IMG/VR virus record: IMGVR_UViG_3300031788_000008
Location: 1 to 64,000 of that record
Direction: 5' to 3' (one strand)
Origin: a virus
Length of the DNA: 64,000 bases
A model generated the notes under the pieces. That model ran no database searches. It had not been told where the DNA came from and saw only the letters and a list, made by a program, of their open reading frames with translations. The position numbers and the translations under genes are program-made. How positions within the stretch are numbered: the first letter of the stretch is position 1; each line of letters opens with the position of its first letter. Of this stretch, positions 20,201 through 29,500 are shown one piece after another.

Positions 20201-22896
20201 CGGATGGTCCATGGGTAGCAGCCGTCCAGAGCGGTTCCGGACTTCCTCCTGGTTTGTCTCTTGACGCTAATACAGGATTGATTTATGGAACTCTGGTTGG
20301 TTCATATTTTAGTCCAAGTGTGATACAGTATGTAGGAACATCAGGGACAATTCACGGTACGGTGACAATTTCTTGGACAGTCGTCCAAAGTATGTTCCAG
20401 TTACAGGATAACATTATCGATAGTGAATTACTAGGTACAATGTATCCATCAAATAGTAATATCTCTGTTCCTGGGGGTATTATTCCACAAACAGCTTCTA
20501 TATTATACGGAAGATTGCCCTCTGGATTAACCCTCAGTGGTACCCCAACAGGACAAAATTTCTTGATCACCGGCACCCCACTGGAGGCTGGATACTTTGA
20601 TGTCTGGTTTCAGATAACATCAACAAATAATCAATCATCATATTTACACCACCGTTTTTCAATTAATTTTATTAATCCTTTGACAATTGTTACGACATTA
20701 TTACCCAACATCAGCGCTCAATCTTTCGCTCCTTATTACGCGCTTTTACAGGGATTCGGTGGAGTACCGCCCTATACTTGGTCGTCAAGTAACTTCCCCG
20801 GAGGTACGGGTATCGGGAACTTCTCAGGGCTGACTTTATCTAGTAGTGGTGTAATATCTTCAGCATCTCCTTGGACGCAAGCCCCAGCTACTCCTACGGA
20901 TTTGGGGGATATTTCTATAACTTTAACAGACTCTCGTGGTAGTAATTCGTCTGTAAACACATCTCTGGATTTATACTACAGTAATAGTTTGACTATTATA
21001 ACTCCATCGCCTCACGGAATTGCAATAGTGACTGATGATCCTAATGGGTACGCTTTTATCATGCAAGCAGCGGGTGGAAATCCACCGTATTCCTGGAGTT
21101 ATTCTGGTGGTACTTTGCCTAGCGGTATATCATTTAGTTCTTTAGGTGCGTTTTCAGGTATATGGACTGGAAGTCCATATGTCGCAACTCCAATTACGAT
21201 TACAGTACAGGATAGTACTTCCCCGACCCCTGTTACTACATCGGCGGTTTTCAATATACAAACCGGATCACTTACAGCGGGGATTGAATTTTCAACTGGT
21301 AGTTTTAGTTTATTTAAGCCTCGTGTTGGAACTGTAGGGTTTATTCCACGAGGAGAACCATATCAAGGAACTCTTATAGGGATATGTACTCAGCCCCCAG
21401 TAGCATGGCAGATAGCTCCAACAGCAGCTTATTCCAATACTTTATTATCTGGATTAACTTTACAAGCTAGTGGTAACGGGGCTACGGCTACTATTTCTGG
21501 GACATACTCAGGAGTGCCTCATGTAGCTACAACTATAGACGGAATATCTATTACACAAGTAGCTCGATCTGGAACCTTGACTACTATCACAGCTAATAAT
21601 ACATTACAAGTGGGGGATTATGTTATAGTAACATCTTCATCTAATTCATCACTGAATGGAACATGGCTTGTAACATTTGTAGATGGTACATTCCCAGCAT
21701 CTAATACATTATTCAAATTTAATACTGTGGCCTCAGGTACAATTCTTCCCACAGCGGATACAGGAACAGCTACGGGATTGGGGTATATCATACGAGTAAT
21801 CGCTGTCGATAATTTAGGTGATACAGCGGAGGCTCTGATACCCCTTATAACAGGAACTAACTTAGTTGTCATAGGGTGGGATACTATACCTCCATCGAAT
21901 TCCCCCTTCGGATATTCTTTTCCTTTACCGAATGATATTATTACAGCACCTTATGGTCCTCTTCAGCTTATCGCAACCCACGGAGTACCGGTTGGTACTA
22001 ATACAGATGGTTATAATCAATACACCTGGAATAGCCCACAGTTTCCGTTAAACGGCCTCATACTCGCAGCGACAGGAGCAACATCAGGTCAAATATCTGG
22101 TGCAGCCTCATCTTTATTTAGTCCAAATCCTTTGAATTGTAGCTTTACAGTTACGGACAGTATCTATAATCAATCTACAATTATTTTACCCCTATTTTCA
22201 CAAGTATCTGGACTAACTATTACAACGGTTGTACTACCTAATGTAATAGCCGGTCGAGCTTACGGTCCGATACAGATTACCGCGGCACTGGGTACCCCTC
22301 CTTATACATTCTCTGTGTCTCCGCGTACGGCTAGCCCTCTACCAACCGGAATCACTCTAACAAGTACAGGTGTTTTATCTGGTACTACTACTTTAGGTGG
22401 ATACACAGAAAATGTGACACTGCGAGTTACGGATAGTATCGGTGCTTATTCAGATACGACCTTCCCTCTGGTCGTTAAAGCTGGGTTGAATTTACAGACA
22501 GGTATCGACTATACGGACAGCACAAACACTTTGTCTTTAGGGTATATAACAGCGGCGGGTAATACTAACGATATAACCCCCAACCCAAATTTGTCTTTTT
22601 ATGTTATAGCAACAGGGGTAATTTCCACCAGTTTGTCAAACCTTGTAATTACATTAAGTAACCCCAATGTTAATGCAAATCCCATCAGTCTAGTTAACGG
22701 GGTAGCTACATTTAGAATAAGTGAAACAACATCAGAGGGATTGAGCTTAGCATCTTTAGGTGTCAATAATTTAAGTGTAACAGTAGTGGATTCAGGAGTT
22801 AGTGTTACCAAAACATTTACATGGACAGTATACAACGATGGAGTCATGGTGGTAGCCCCCGCAACGGGATCACTGCCAACACAAACAGTAGGATAA
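17281..22896 (+). CDS. 1871-residue Ig-repeat adhesin-like tail protein
   Basis: The longest gene in the window. It contains about six putative-Ig (He_PIG-like) units, recognised by (G)G.PPYTWS...LP.G(L/I)....(S/T)G..(S/Y)G and a closing T(V/L)..D(S/A). They lie around residues 337-420, 474-540, 980-1040, 1139-1236, 1240-1330 and 1641-1737. Between them sit two tandem NGTF/STTLTL modules (~696-757 and ~780-837) and one TFTA/DTG-type module (~1425-1500). There is no signal peptide, so it is virion-borne rather than secreted. Such beta-sandwich strings reach out to bind cell-surface sugars or proteins. Chains of this Ig type are abundant in acidobacterial surface proteins, one basis for the host inference. 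Confidence 0.6.
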   Translation: MSNPNVPLYNSAPATAIVDQNYNLTLSWVPTPDPNTGLYTLYDHWDISSTVDSLPTQLVKFSPPAGWSTAGGSLTFTQVLSAGNVVTLSMQAWLDTAETTYLTNPWEISDLATPRFFPNALVSSTLTFYNGTSNSTSLELGQPLTVTLNPAYVAAGQWQILWPDGTNTGWLPLSIRAITKSFSTPGAGNVVIQTRYSYSGSQYDPPTTLIRQFTQQIYVVDQQSPQTQGTTVGLTGYLGISGQQGFEIVTSSTPGYTIQPWEVIARAIVRDTITNELKLLVATSRYSNASSLFGTMAVDVFPLEGRPHAKGLITPPYELTTTSQTETSPVVISTTSLPNLIVGKSVTQILGGVPLQLTTSAGSGIAPFIWNSTGLPNGIVMNTSGVVSGTPLELGLFYATFSVQDSSIPFSIAEVTLPLLVTTDLLVEIAPGQTDANGNTLVQTGSTLGWAQVNTPYAVQMQVGNINTSVSIPGGLPPYTWSIPAGALPVGLSINPNTGLISGSPCTYNSTTDFSTVYSATVQVTDAIGAKATQTYTMQLEPAMLTFGQLDQPVIYATQQFRLVVPVFGGLSPYVLSDFLIPSSDSSYYSTASLIDGQVILDCNFPQNATGVHTFSLIVRDSASHTANSSFNVNVESQTNESFLVPGFLDYAWQSSTDVSKPTPIPVTGNFSGFILNGLIVELDAVAAAAGGTTIYTDSGFGCSFGGGSANAYAGYTFAVSGFQNSVNNGTFLCTASTTSSLTLNNPNGVAENLFPITFTLTSTSPVTGVLTNVDSPFITTTTYTGTVSGGAGNAYAGQSFEVSGFPTAANNGTFYCTNSSSTTLTLSNPNGVAETGISSPPATAVQSSAKALQVQKGAVLSNGITVAIDPNVPEIEFSGPPSGVIGNAQYIVPLQFQLEFEGSIQATISQTFTTLAANAISPPWLTGDIGAISTTTRPYLFGASQNELVGLNPRKPFYNSPSIPAFSPTPTPTDGPWVAAVQSGSGLPPGLSLDANTGLIYGTLVGSYFSPSVIQYVGTSGTIHGTVTISWTVVQSMFQLQDNIIDSELLGTMYPSNSNISVPGGIIPQTASILYGRLPSGLTLSGTPTGQNFLITGTPLEAGYFDVWFQITSTNNQSSYLHHRFSINFINPLTIVTTLLPNISAQSFAPYYALLQGFGGVPPYTWSSSNFPGGTGIGNFSGLTLSSSGVISSASPWTQAPATPTDLGDISITLTDSRGSNSSVNTSLDLYYSNSLTIITPSPHGIAIVTDDPNGYAFIMQAAGGNPPYSWSYSGGTLPSGISFSSLGAFSGIWTGSPYVATPITITVQDSTSPTPVTTSAVFNIQTGSLTAGIEFSTGSFSLFKPRVGTVGFIPRGEPYQGTLIGICTQPPVAWQIAPTAAYSNTLLSGLTLQASGNGATATISGTYSGVPHVATTIDGISITQVARSGTLTTITANNTLQVGDYVIVTSSSNSSLNGTWLVTFVDGTFPASNTLFKFNTVASGTILPTADTGTATGLGYIIRVIAVDNLGDTAEALIPLITGTNLVVIGWDTIPPSNSPFGYSFPLPNDIITAPYGPLQLIATHGVPVGTNTDGYNQYTWNSPQFPLNGLILAATGATSGQISGAASSLFSPNPLNCSFTVTDSIYNQSTIILPLFSQVSGLTITTVVLPNVIAGRAYGPIQITAALGTPPYTFSVSPRTASPLPTGITLTSTGVLSGTTTLGGYTENVTLRVTDSIGAYSDTTFPLVVKAGLNLQTGIDYTDSTNTLSLGYITAAGNTNDITPNPNLSFYVIATGVISTSLSNLVITLSNPNVNANPISLVNGVATFRISETTSEGLSLASLGVNNLSVTVVDSGVSVTKTFTWTVYNDGVMVVAPATGSLPTQTVG

Positions 22897-22900
22897 AAAT

Positions 22901-25078
22901 ATGCCAACAGTAACAGAACAAATTAAAGTAACAGTAACCGGAGCTAATCCAAATACTTATACATATTCTTTACCTGTGGATGTAACTACTGGATCTGGTG
23001 GTCCTCTAAGTATTACATTAACCGGCGTAAACCCAGGTCTGGACACAATTACGGCATCTATGGCATCTCACGGATATACATCAAATCCGGTAGAAGTAGC
23101 ATGGCAACAAACAAACGGAACAGTGGCGGTAGGTCCTATTTCCATAACTACTTACTCTTGTCCTAATGGATTTGTGGGTTATCCTGGTTTGACCGGTATT
23201 CTAGGGGGTCCTGTGATAGGTAATTCCCTAGTTCTTAACCAAGAAAATGAAAACTGGCCGATTTCAGGATTTAATGACACTTTGGTACCTTGGGGCGCTT
23301 CGCATCCTACTCCTGATGGAGGTGGGTATAAATTAAATCCAATGATCGTCGTAGAGCAAACATCATCGGGTGCTTACGCTAGTTATTTGGCAATACCTGG
23401 AACCGGTGGGAGTTTCACTTTAGATATGACGGGTAGCTTCGTGGTTAGTACCCCAGGAACTTACACTTTCTTTGTGGCTTTTGTGAACAGTGGCAACTAC
23501 GGGGTATACATTGGAGGCGGGGCTACGGTAAGTTCCGCAACTAATGTTATTGGTCCCAACCCTTTTCCTTCTGTTGGACCTGTTAGTGGATTTCCTCTAG
23601 CTAGTCAAGTAAGTACAAACCTGGGTACTTATCCTCCATACAGCTATATATATGTAAATTTTCCAGCGCCCGGGGTCTATCCATTCGAGGCAATTTATGT
23701 GCAAAGAACTTCAATTGATCCGGGGGGGTCTTCAAACGGAGCTTTTCAAATAGTTTATTTAGCTGGTACGCAACCAGATAATAATACCAATGTTGGATAC
23801 CAGTCATATCCAGTTTCCCTAATATCAACACCGCCGAATAGCAATCCCGGCACGGCACAGTTAGTGTTAACACCAACTGGTAGTGTAGCCCTGCAAGGAA
23901 CATCTGATACACTCACTCTTGTAGTTCAAAACGTAATTTATACATCTTTTCCTTATTGTCCAATTTTCGAAGGAGTAAAGGGGTCTCTGTATGTGTCAAA
24001 TGGGGTTAGTTCCGTTAACCCGAATTATTTTATCTATCCCACATACAACGGGAACAGCGTCAGCTTGACCGCCGCCGCTACACAAGGGGTTATAAATCTA
24101 CAAGGAAATAACACATCATGGCAGGGTCGTTTAAGTCTTGCAGCCGATCCATCAAACAATTGGTTTGACTTAAATTACGGGGGTCAAAGTTTTGATTCCG
24201 GCGTAGCAAATACTCAACTTACAGTATATGCTGATGATGTGGCATGGTATAATGCAGCAAATAAATCCTTCGATTCCTACGCGCCTCACTACCATGGGTA
24301 CAACGGGGCGATTAGTTTTGGATTAGAAGTAGACTACATGGTTAATCCGGGTTTGAATTCTCCTCCGGTTACATCATCTACGACATCTTTTTGGAGTTCA
24401 AGTTTCCCTCTAGGGTGTACAATCACTCTTAGTAAGCCCTTTTCACCTCAACAACAGGGAACTTTAGGGGACACGGGGAATTCTATTAGCTCGTCTATCA
24501 CAGCCTCTGGAGGTGTGGTAATAACATCGACTAAACCAAATATTAACAGCTCTGGGTTTTTGACAGGTTGGACTCTTTATTTGCAGACCCCTCTTACTAC
24601 CACAAACATTAATTTCAACATCATCGTTAATATTAGTGGTACGCTTACTTATTTGAATGGCACAAATTTTACTACGAAAGTTCTAACCTATGTTAATAAC
24701 TACGCCATTCCATGCCTAGTTGTTGGCAGTCAATATCAAGCGCCAGTGTCTTACAGCTTTAGTACTACACCAGCATCTGGAAATGTTGCTGGCACATTTC
24801 AGTTATCAGCAACGGTGTATACAACAGACACGGGATCAGTGACTTTGAACTTTTTTAGGCAACCTTATCTTGGTGGAACATCTACTATATTGGGTGCTGG
24901 TATTTTAGGTACTCCGTATACAGGTACCGTGGGAGGTAAGACTGTATACTATAAACCCTTTACTCTGACTGTTACTATACCAACCGGGTTAGGGGATATG
25001 CTTATGGGATATATAGCAACTGATACTCTTAGTACCTTGTTTACCACTTATTACAGTTCCACGGAGTATAGTAGCTAA
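22901..25078 (+). CDS. Tail adhesion protein with PA14/GLEYA-like segment
   Basis: A protein of 725 residues, beta-rich throughout. Residues ~186-270 have the pattern GTYTFFVAFVNSGNYGVYIGGG, then VNFPAPGVYPFEAIY, which resembles the sugar-binding PA14/GLEYA fold (a GxYxF strand, a gly-rich loop, and a GVYPFExxY strand). The N-terminal ~90 residues look like a small Ig-type attachment domain. The C-terminal 350 residues are unassigned beta structure. The ATG is 4 nt after the previous stop, and its own stop overlaps the next ATG (TAATG). A receptor-binding role is inferred. Confidence 0.5.
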   Translation: MPTVTEQIKVTVTGANPNTYTYSLPVDVTTGSGGPLSITLTGVNPGLDTITASMASHGYTSNPVEVAWQQTNGTVAVGPISITTYSCPNGFVGYPGLTGILGGPVIGNSLVLNQENENWPISGFNDTLVPWGASHPTPDGGGYKLNPMIVVEQTSSGAYASYLAIPGTGGSFTLDMTGSFVVSTPGTYTFFVAFVNSGNYGVYIGGGATVSSATNVIGPNPFPSVGPVSGFPLASQVSTNLGTYPPYSYIYVNFPAPGVYPFEAIYVQRTSIDPGGSSNGAFQIVYLAGTQPDNNTNVGYQSYPVSLISTPPNSNPGTAQLVLTPTGSVALQGTSDTLTLVVQNVIYTSFPYCPIFEGVKGSLYVSNGVSSVNPNYFIYPTYNGNSVSLTAAATQGVINLQGNNTSWQGRLSLAADPSNNWFDLNYGGQSFDSGVANTQLTVYADDVAWYNAANKSFDSYAPHYHGYNGAISFGLEVDYMVNPGLNSPPVTSSTTSFWSSSFPLGCTITLSKPFSPQQQGTLGDTGNSISSSITASGGVVITSTKPNINSSGFLTGWTLYLQTPLTTTNINFNIIVNISGTLTYLNGTNFTTKVLTYVNNYAIPCLVVGSQYQAPVSYSFSTTPASGNVAGTFQLSATVYTTDTGSVTLNFFRQPYLGGTSTILGAGILGTPYTGTVGGKTVYYKPFTLTVTIPTGLGDMLMGYIATDTLSTLFTTYYSSTEYSS

Positions 25079-25746
25079 TGGCAGACAATCTTGTTTACGG
25101 ATACGCGGGACCACCATTCAATTTTTTGGGGCATTTCAGTGCAACGCAATGGAAGGCTTTTCAGAGCTACGTTAACGCTCGCACTAAAAATTTCCCAGCG
25201 ATTCAACAACATTATCAAATTCGTGCCGCCCAACTGCGGAAGACCGCTGGTTTACTTGAAAAATTCTACGCCACAGTAAATGACATCCCACTTAACCCAA
25301 CTTTCAATAAATTGGTTTGGAAACCAGGACCTCAAGGACACTTTTACTACCCATTTCGGGATGATCATCTACCCATGGTCGCTATGTCCCAAATAAAATC
25401 GTATATGAGAGAACAATTTCAACGAATGGATGAAAGTGTATTTTCAATGAATCAGCTTCGCAATATCATTGAGAAAACAGAAGATAAAGCTCAAATTGCT
25501 AACATAGCTACTACTGATACTACCAGGGATATAGCTTCATTAATTACTCAAATCAACAGTTATTTTAAGCAACCTCGCTTTGAGACTGTACTTGTAGACG
25601 ATGTTTCAAATGTTTATCCAGCCGGGACGAGTAATCCTCGTTATAGCTGGCATAATTTAAACCCTCGTACACAATGGGAGATTGAACAAGTAGCAAATCC
25701 AGCGGGTACAGGAGCGTCTGTAAATATGCAGGATTTAGGGACATAA
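25078..25746 (+). CDS. Helical structural protein, probably baseplate
   Basis: A protein of 222 residues, largely helical in residues 15-165 (FQSYVNARTKNFPAIQQHY, LRKTAGLLEKFYATV, NQLRNIIEKTEDKAQI), with a short polar end. No family recognised. Its composition contrasts with the beta-rich fibres around it and suggests a connecting or assembly component. Translation is coupled: the ATG overlaps the preceding stop by one base, and the next gene starts 1 nt after its own stop. Confidence 0.5.
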   Translation: MADNLVYGYAGPPFNFLGHFSATQWKAFQSYVNARTKNFPAIQQHYQIRAAQLRKTAGLLEKFYATVNDIPLNPTFNKLVWKPGPQGHFYYPFRDDHLPMVAMSQIKSYMREQFQRMDESVFSMNQLRNIIEKTEDKAQIANIATTDTTRDIASLITQINSYFKQPRFETVLVDDVSNVYPAGTSNPRYSWHNLNPRTQWEIEQVANPAGTGASVNMQDLGT

Positions 25747-25747
25747 A

Positions 25748-26542
25748 ATGGGTACATATGATTACAATGTATTGACTAGCGACCCAATGTCTAAAGCTCC
25801 CATTGGAGCATGTAACCACGTTATCTCCTTTGAGCGGATGGTAGTAAATCAAAACGATTTCCGTACTTTGAACTACGCTGGAAACACCACTCTCAATATG
25901 AGAGGTCCAATTAACGGAAGTACGAATGTGCAAATTTGGATTAGTGGAGAAGAGATTTTCTCCGATGATCCCGTTTACGGCTGGCAAGTTGTAATAGACC
26001 CAAATCGGATAGATACTTCAATACCGGCGGGTATTTTTTACAAAATAGTATTTAATCAATCGGTCAGATTAGTAATCCCACTAATTGAGGTATCTTATAT
26101 TACTATACAAGGGTTCTGCTTAAAGTGCAGCGCTACGGGGTATGTGAATGATTTAAAACCATCTACTTCAGGTAATTTTTTACATGTTTCTGGAGCTAGT
26201 AAGTTAGTGCAAAAATCATTTAAATGGATTCTTGCATCAATGTGTCCCTTTTACCCTACTTTTATATGTCAGATTAAAAATTATCTAGGGAGAAAACTAG
26301 GGGCTCAAATTACAGATACCGATATTCAAACAGAAGTAGTGAATACTCTTAGTACGATGCAACAAGTTCAACAAGCGCAGGGAACAGTACAAAGTCTTGA
26401 CCCACGGGAGATTCTAAAAGATATCATAAATGTAGTCGCTATTATTAGCCCAACTGATCCGACCACAATTTTACTGACAATTACGGTATCTAATTATAGT
26501 GGGCAGACGGTACCAATGAATTTTGAATTACCAATGAATTAA
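25748..26542 (+). CDS. Structural protein preceding the baseplate J gene, unknown family
   Basis: A protein of 264 residues. The N-terminal two thirds are beta-rich (NTTLNMRGPINGSTNVQIWI, VRLVIPLIEVSYITIQG). Near residues 150-200 come Cys-containing segments and then a helix with QQVQQAQGTVQSLDPREIL. The final strand region resembles a beta tail. No motif allows a firm name. Its place directly upstream of the baseplate-J gene, where wedge proteins are usually encoded, suggests a baseplate wedge component. Confidence 0.45.
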   Translation: MGTYDYNVLTSDPMSKAPIGACNHVISFERMVVNQNDFRTLNYAGNTTLNMRGPINGSTNVQIWISGEEIFSDDPVYGWQVVIDPNRIDTSIPAGIFYKIVFNQSVRLVIPLIEVSYITIQGFCLKCSATGYVNDLKPSTSGNFLHVSGASKLVQKSFKWILASMCPFYPTFICQIKNYLGRKLGAQITDTDIQTEVVNTLSTMQQVQQAQGTVQSLDPREILKDIINVVAIISPTDPTTILLTITVSNYSGQTVPMNFELPMN

Positions 26543-26546
26543 ATAT

Positions 26547-29500
26547 ATGTCATCACCAGCCACAACATTATCGCCGTTTATATTGGTCACCCCAGTTCTT
26601 CCTCCGGGTACAACGGTATTGTCTACGGATTCTTCGGTATTGCCGTTCATTATTAACGCTAGTTTAGATACAACGAGAATAGAAATAGGCATCTACAATA
26701 CCGTTTATGGGGTTGATACTTACACTACAAACACCAATCAAAATCAGTTTACCTTAAGTGTACCTTTAATTCTTACGACAGCAAATACTAATGTACAGAT
26801 AATTGGGCGTAATTATGATCCCACACAATTTCCTAACGGCTGGCTCGCTAGTACATCCGTAGCTCCAAATTTTGATTTTGCTGACCCCAACGGAAATGTT
26901 CAAGTGGTGTTGGGTACTTTAGTAAATAATCCTTTATCTTTAAATATCACATCTGGCACTACGGGAATCGTTCAACCATCATGGAATACCGCTATTCCAG
27001 CTAATATCACATATGTGAGCCTAGCTTATGGAACTTCAGTAATAGCTACACTCACAGCCGCTAATAATTTTGTAGCGGGACAATATGTTTACCTTACACG
27101 ATTGACCAACGCTTCATTTTTGAACGGGCAACTGGTGGTAGTTTTACCGGGAGTAACACCTACTCAATTTCAAGTAGCTGTAATTAATACCCCTCTAACC
27201 TATTTGGCTCAACCGGATACGGGTTATGCCCAATCCATTACCCTAGATAATGGGGTTGTATGGACAAACATAGGGCCTATAGCTGTCACCCCCATTGTTA
27301 AATTTTCATTACTGGCGTATCAAAGTAATTTATCTATGGCGATTTCCCCGCCCTCTGGTATTACCGCTAGTAAAAATCAATCAGAGTGTTTAATACAGTG
27401 GGTTACTCCAAATTATCCGGGCTTCATCGGGGTCAGAGTGATGCTGTCTACTGATCCAGCTGGAATCAATCCCCCATACACTCAGTTTGGGGATTTAGTT
27501 TCAAACATCAGCAGCACCGCACCTACAATTATTGATACTGAAACCACCAGTGCAACCAATGTGTCTGAAGTTATTATTACCGGCATTGGTATTTTTAACA
27601 ATGTCTTGACGGTACAAGCACAAAATACATTCACCCCGGGTACAGTGGTTCAGTTTTCTAATATAGCCAACGCAGATTTTCTTGATAATGAAACGGTCAC
27701 TATATTGACGACCACACCGTCTCAATTCACAGCTAGTTATACATCTTTGAATTATCCTAACCCTACCACTTCATCCCTCTTTATTGCAGCAGATACAGGA
27801 CAGGCTACAAGTATCGTATCCACAAACATTGTTACAAATACAAGCACAGTAATGGAGACAAATTATAGCAGTGTAGAGATTCCGTATACAACTATTAACA
27901 ATTCCATATTTTATGCTCTGTTTTCCACGATAATTCAAGACCCAGGAACAAATACAATGTACGAGTCTGTGCAAAACGGACCTTTAACCTGCGGCTTTGT
28001 AAACCTACAACTGGCTAATCCTACAGATTTTCCCGTTCTACAACGCAAAGAAGACATTGCCGGTAGATTGATTACTCAAATTACTCGGCAACTTCCGAAT
28101 TTGGATTTGTCACCCCGTTCAGAAATCCGTGATATGTTTATCGATCCTTTTTCGATTGAGCTAGCAAGTATGTCTGTGCGTGAATGGTTCGCCAGGGTTT
28201 CAGAATCTATCTCCGCTATTTCTCAAGTTGATAATGTTAGTGGAAACGGCGTATCCGACCCATTTCAATCATCACCATATAAACAACAAATCGCTAGGGC
28301 TTTTGGTTTATCCGCAATAAGCACTCAAACCCTTATCAATCAGCAGTTTGATTTATTGGGTGGGCAGGCTGGGTTAACTCGTTTGGGGGCTTCTACAGCT
28401 ACCGGAGTTGCTACATTCTACGCCTATCAGCAACCGCAGTCCAGCATTACGATTCCCGAAGGGGCAGTGATCGCCACATCTCCGGATTCTAACACTGCCG
28501 CGGTGAGTTTCACTACTCTAGGGCAAGGGGTTATTAATTTATCTAATCTATCCGCGTTCTACAACTCCCAATCTGGCTGGTGGGGAGTAAGCGTACCCAT
28601 ACAATGTACGCAACCAGGTTCAATCGGCAATGTAGGCGCTGGTACAATTACTCAAACAGTCACAGGTGTTCAGGCTGGGGTGAGTGTTACTAATTTAACC
28701 GCCGCACAATACGGAACAGACCAAGAAACCAATGCTGCATTTGCTGCTAGAATTCAAGCTCGTTTGGTAACTGGAATTGATAATAGCTCACGAAATGGGT
28801 ATTTGGTCAATGCTTTAAGCACTCCCGGTATCATTGGGGCTCAAATTGTGGCAGCTGGTGATTTGGACATGCTCAGAGACTGGGATCCTACTCGACAAAA
28901 GCATGTCTTTGGCTGCGTGGATATTTATGTGCGAGGTACTACATACTCAGAGCAAAATGAGTTTGTCCCATTTCAGTACGCCAACAACGGAACGTACGGC
29001 ATCTATAATACCTATTCTTCACTCGTTTACCAAGCGGGGACACTTCAGTTTCAAATTCAAGGTTATAATACTTTGGCGTATCCTCCATACGATGGTGTGG
29101 AACTACTGGTATCTCGTTCATCTACTCAGAGTTTTTATCTGTCATTAGATAGAGCCCAATTCGTGAATAACACTGTTATTCTAAACCCCAATGATATAGC
29201 ATATCAATATGCAGGTAACTCAATTACATATGCTAAGGTTGCGCTGAATATTAATAATGTTCCAGCCACAAATCAAGCCGCCTTAGCAGCTATCTCTGGT
29301 GCTTTGGTTAATACTTACACTTTTCAGTTGTTATTCCGTGAAAAATCAACTTTTATCCATGCTCCTGCGTTACAGCCTATAATTCAAGTGAATTCTATTA
29401 CAGGGGAACCTACTCCTACTGGCACAGGCGTGGTTAATTCGAATATTGTGAGTTTGATTCATACATCAGATTTTTTACTCAACGGTGGATCAAACAACGC

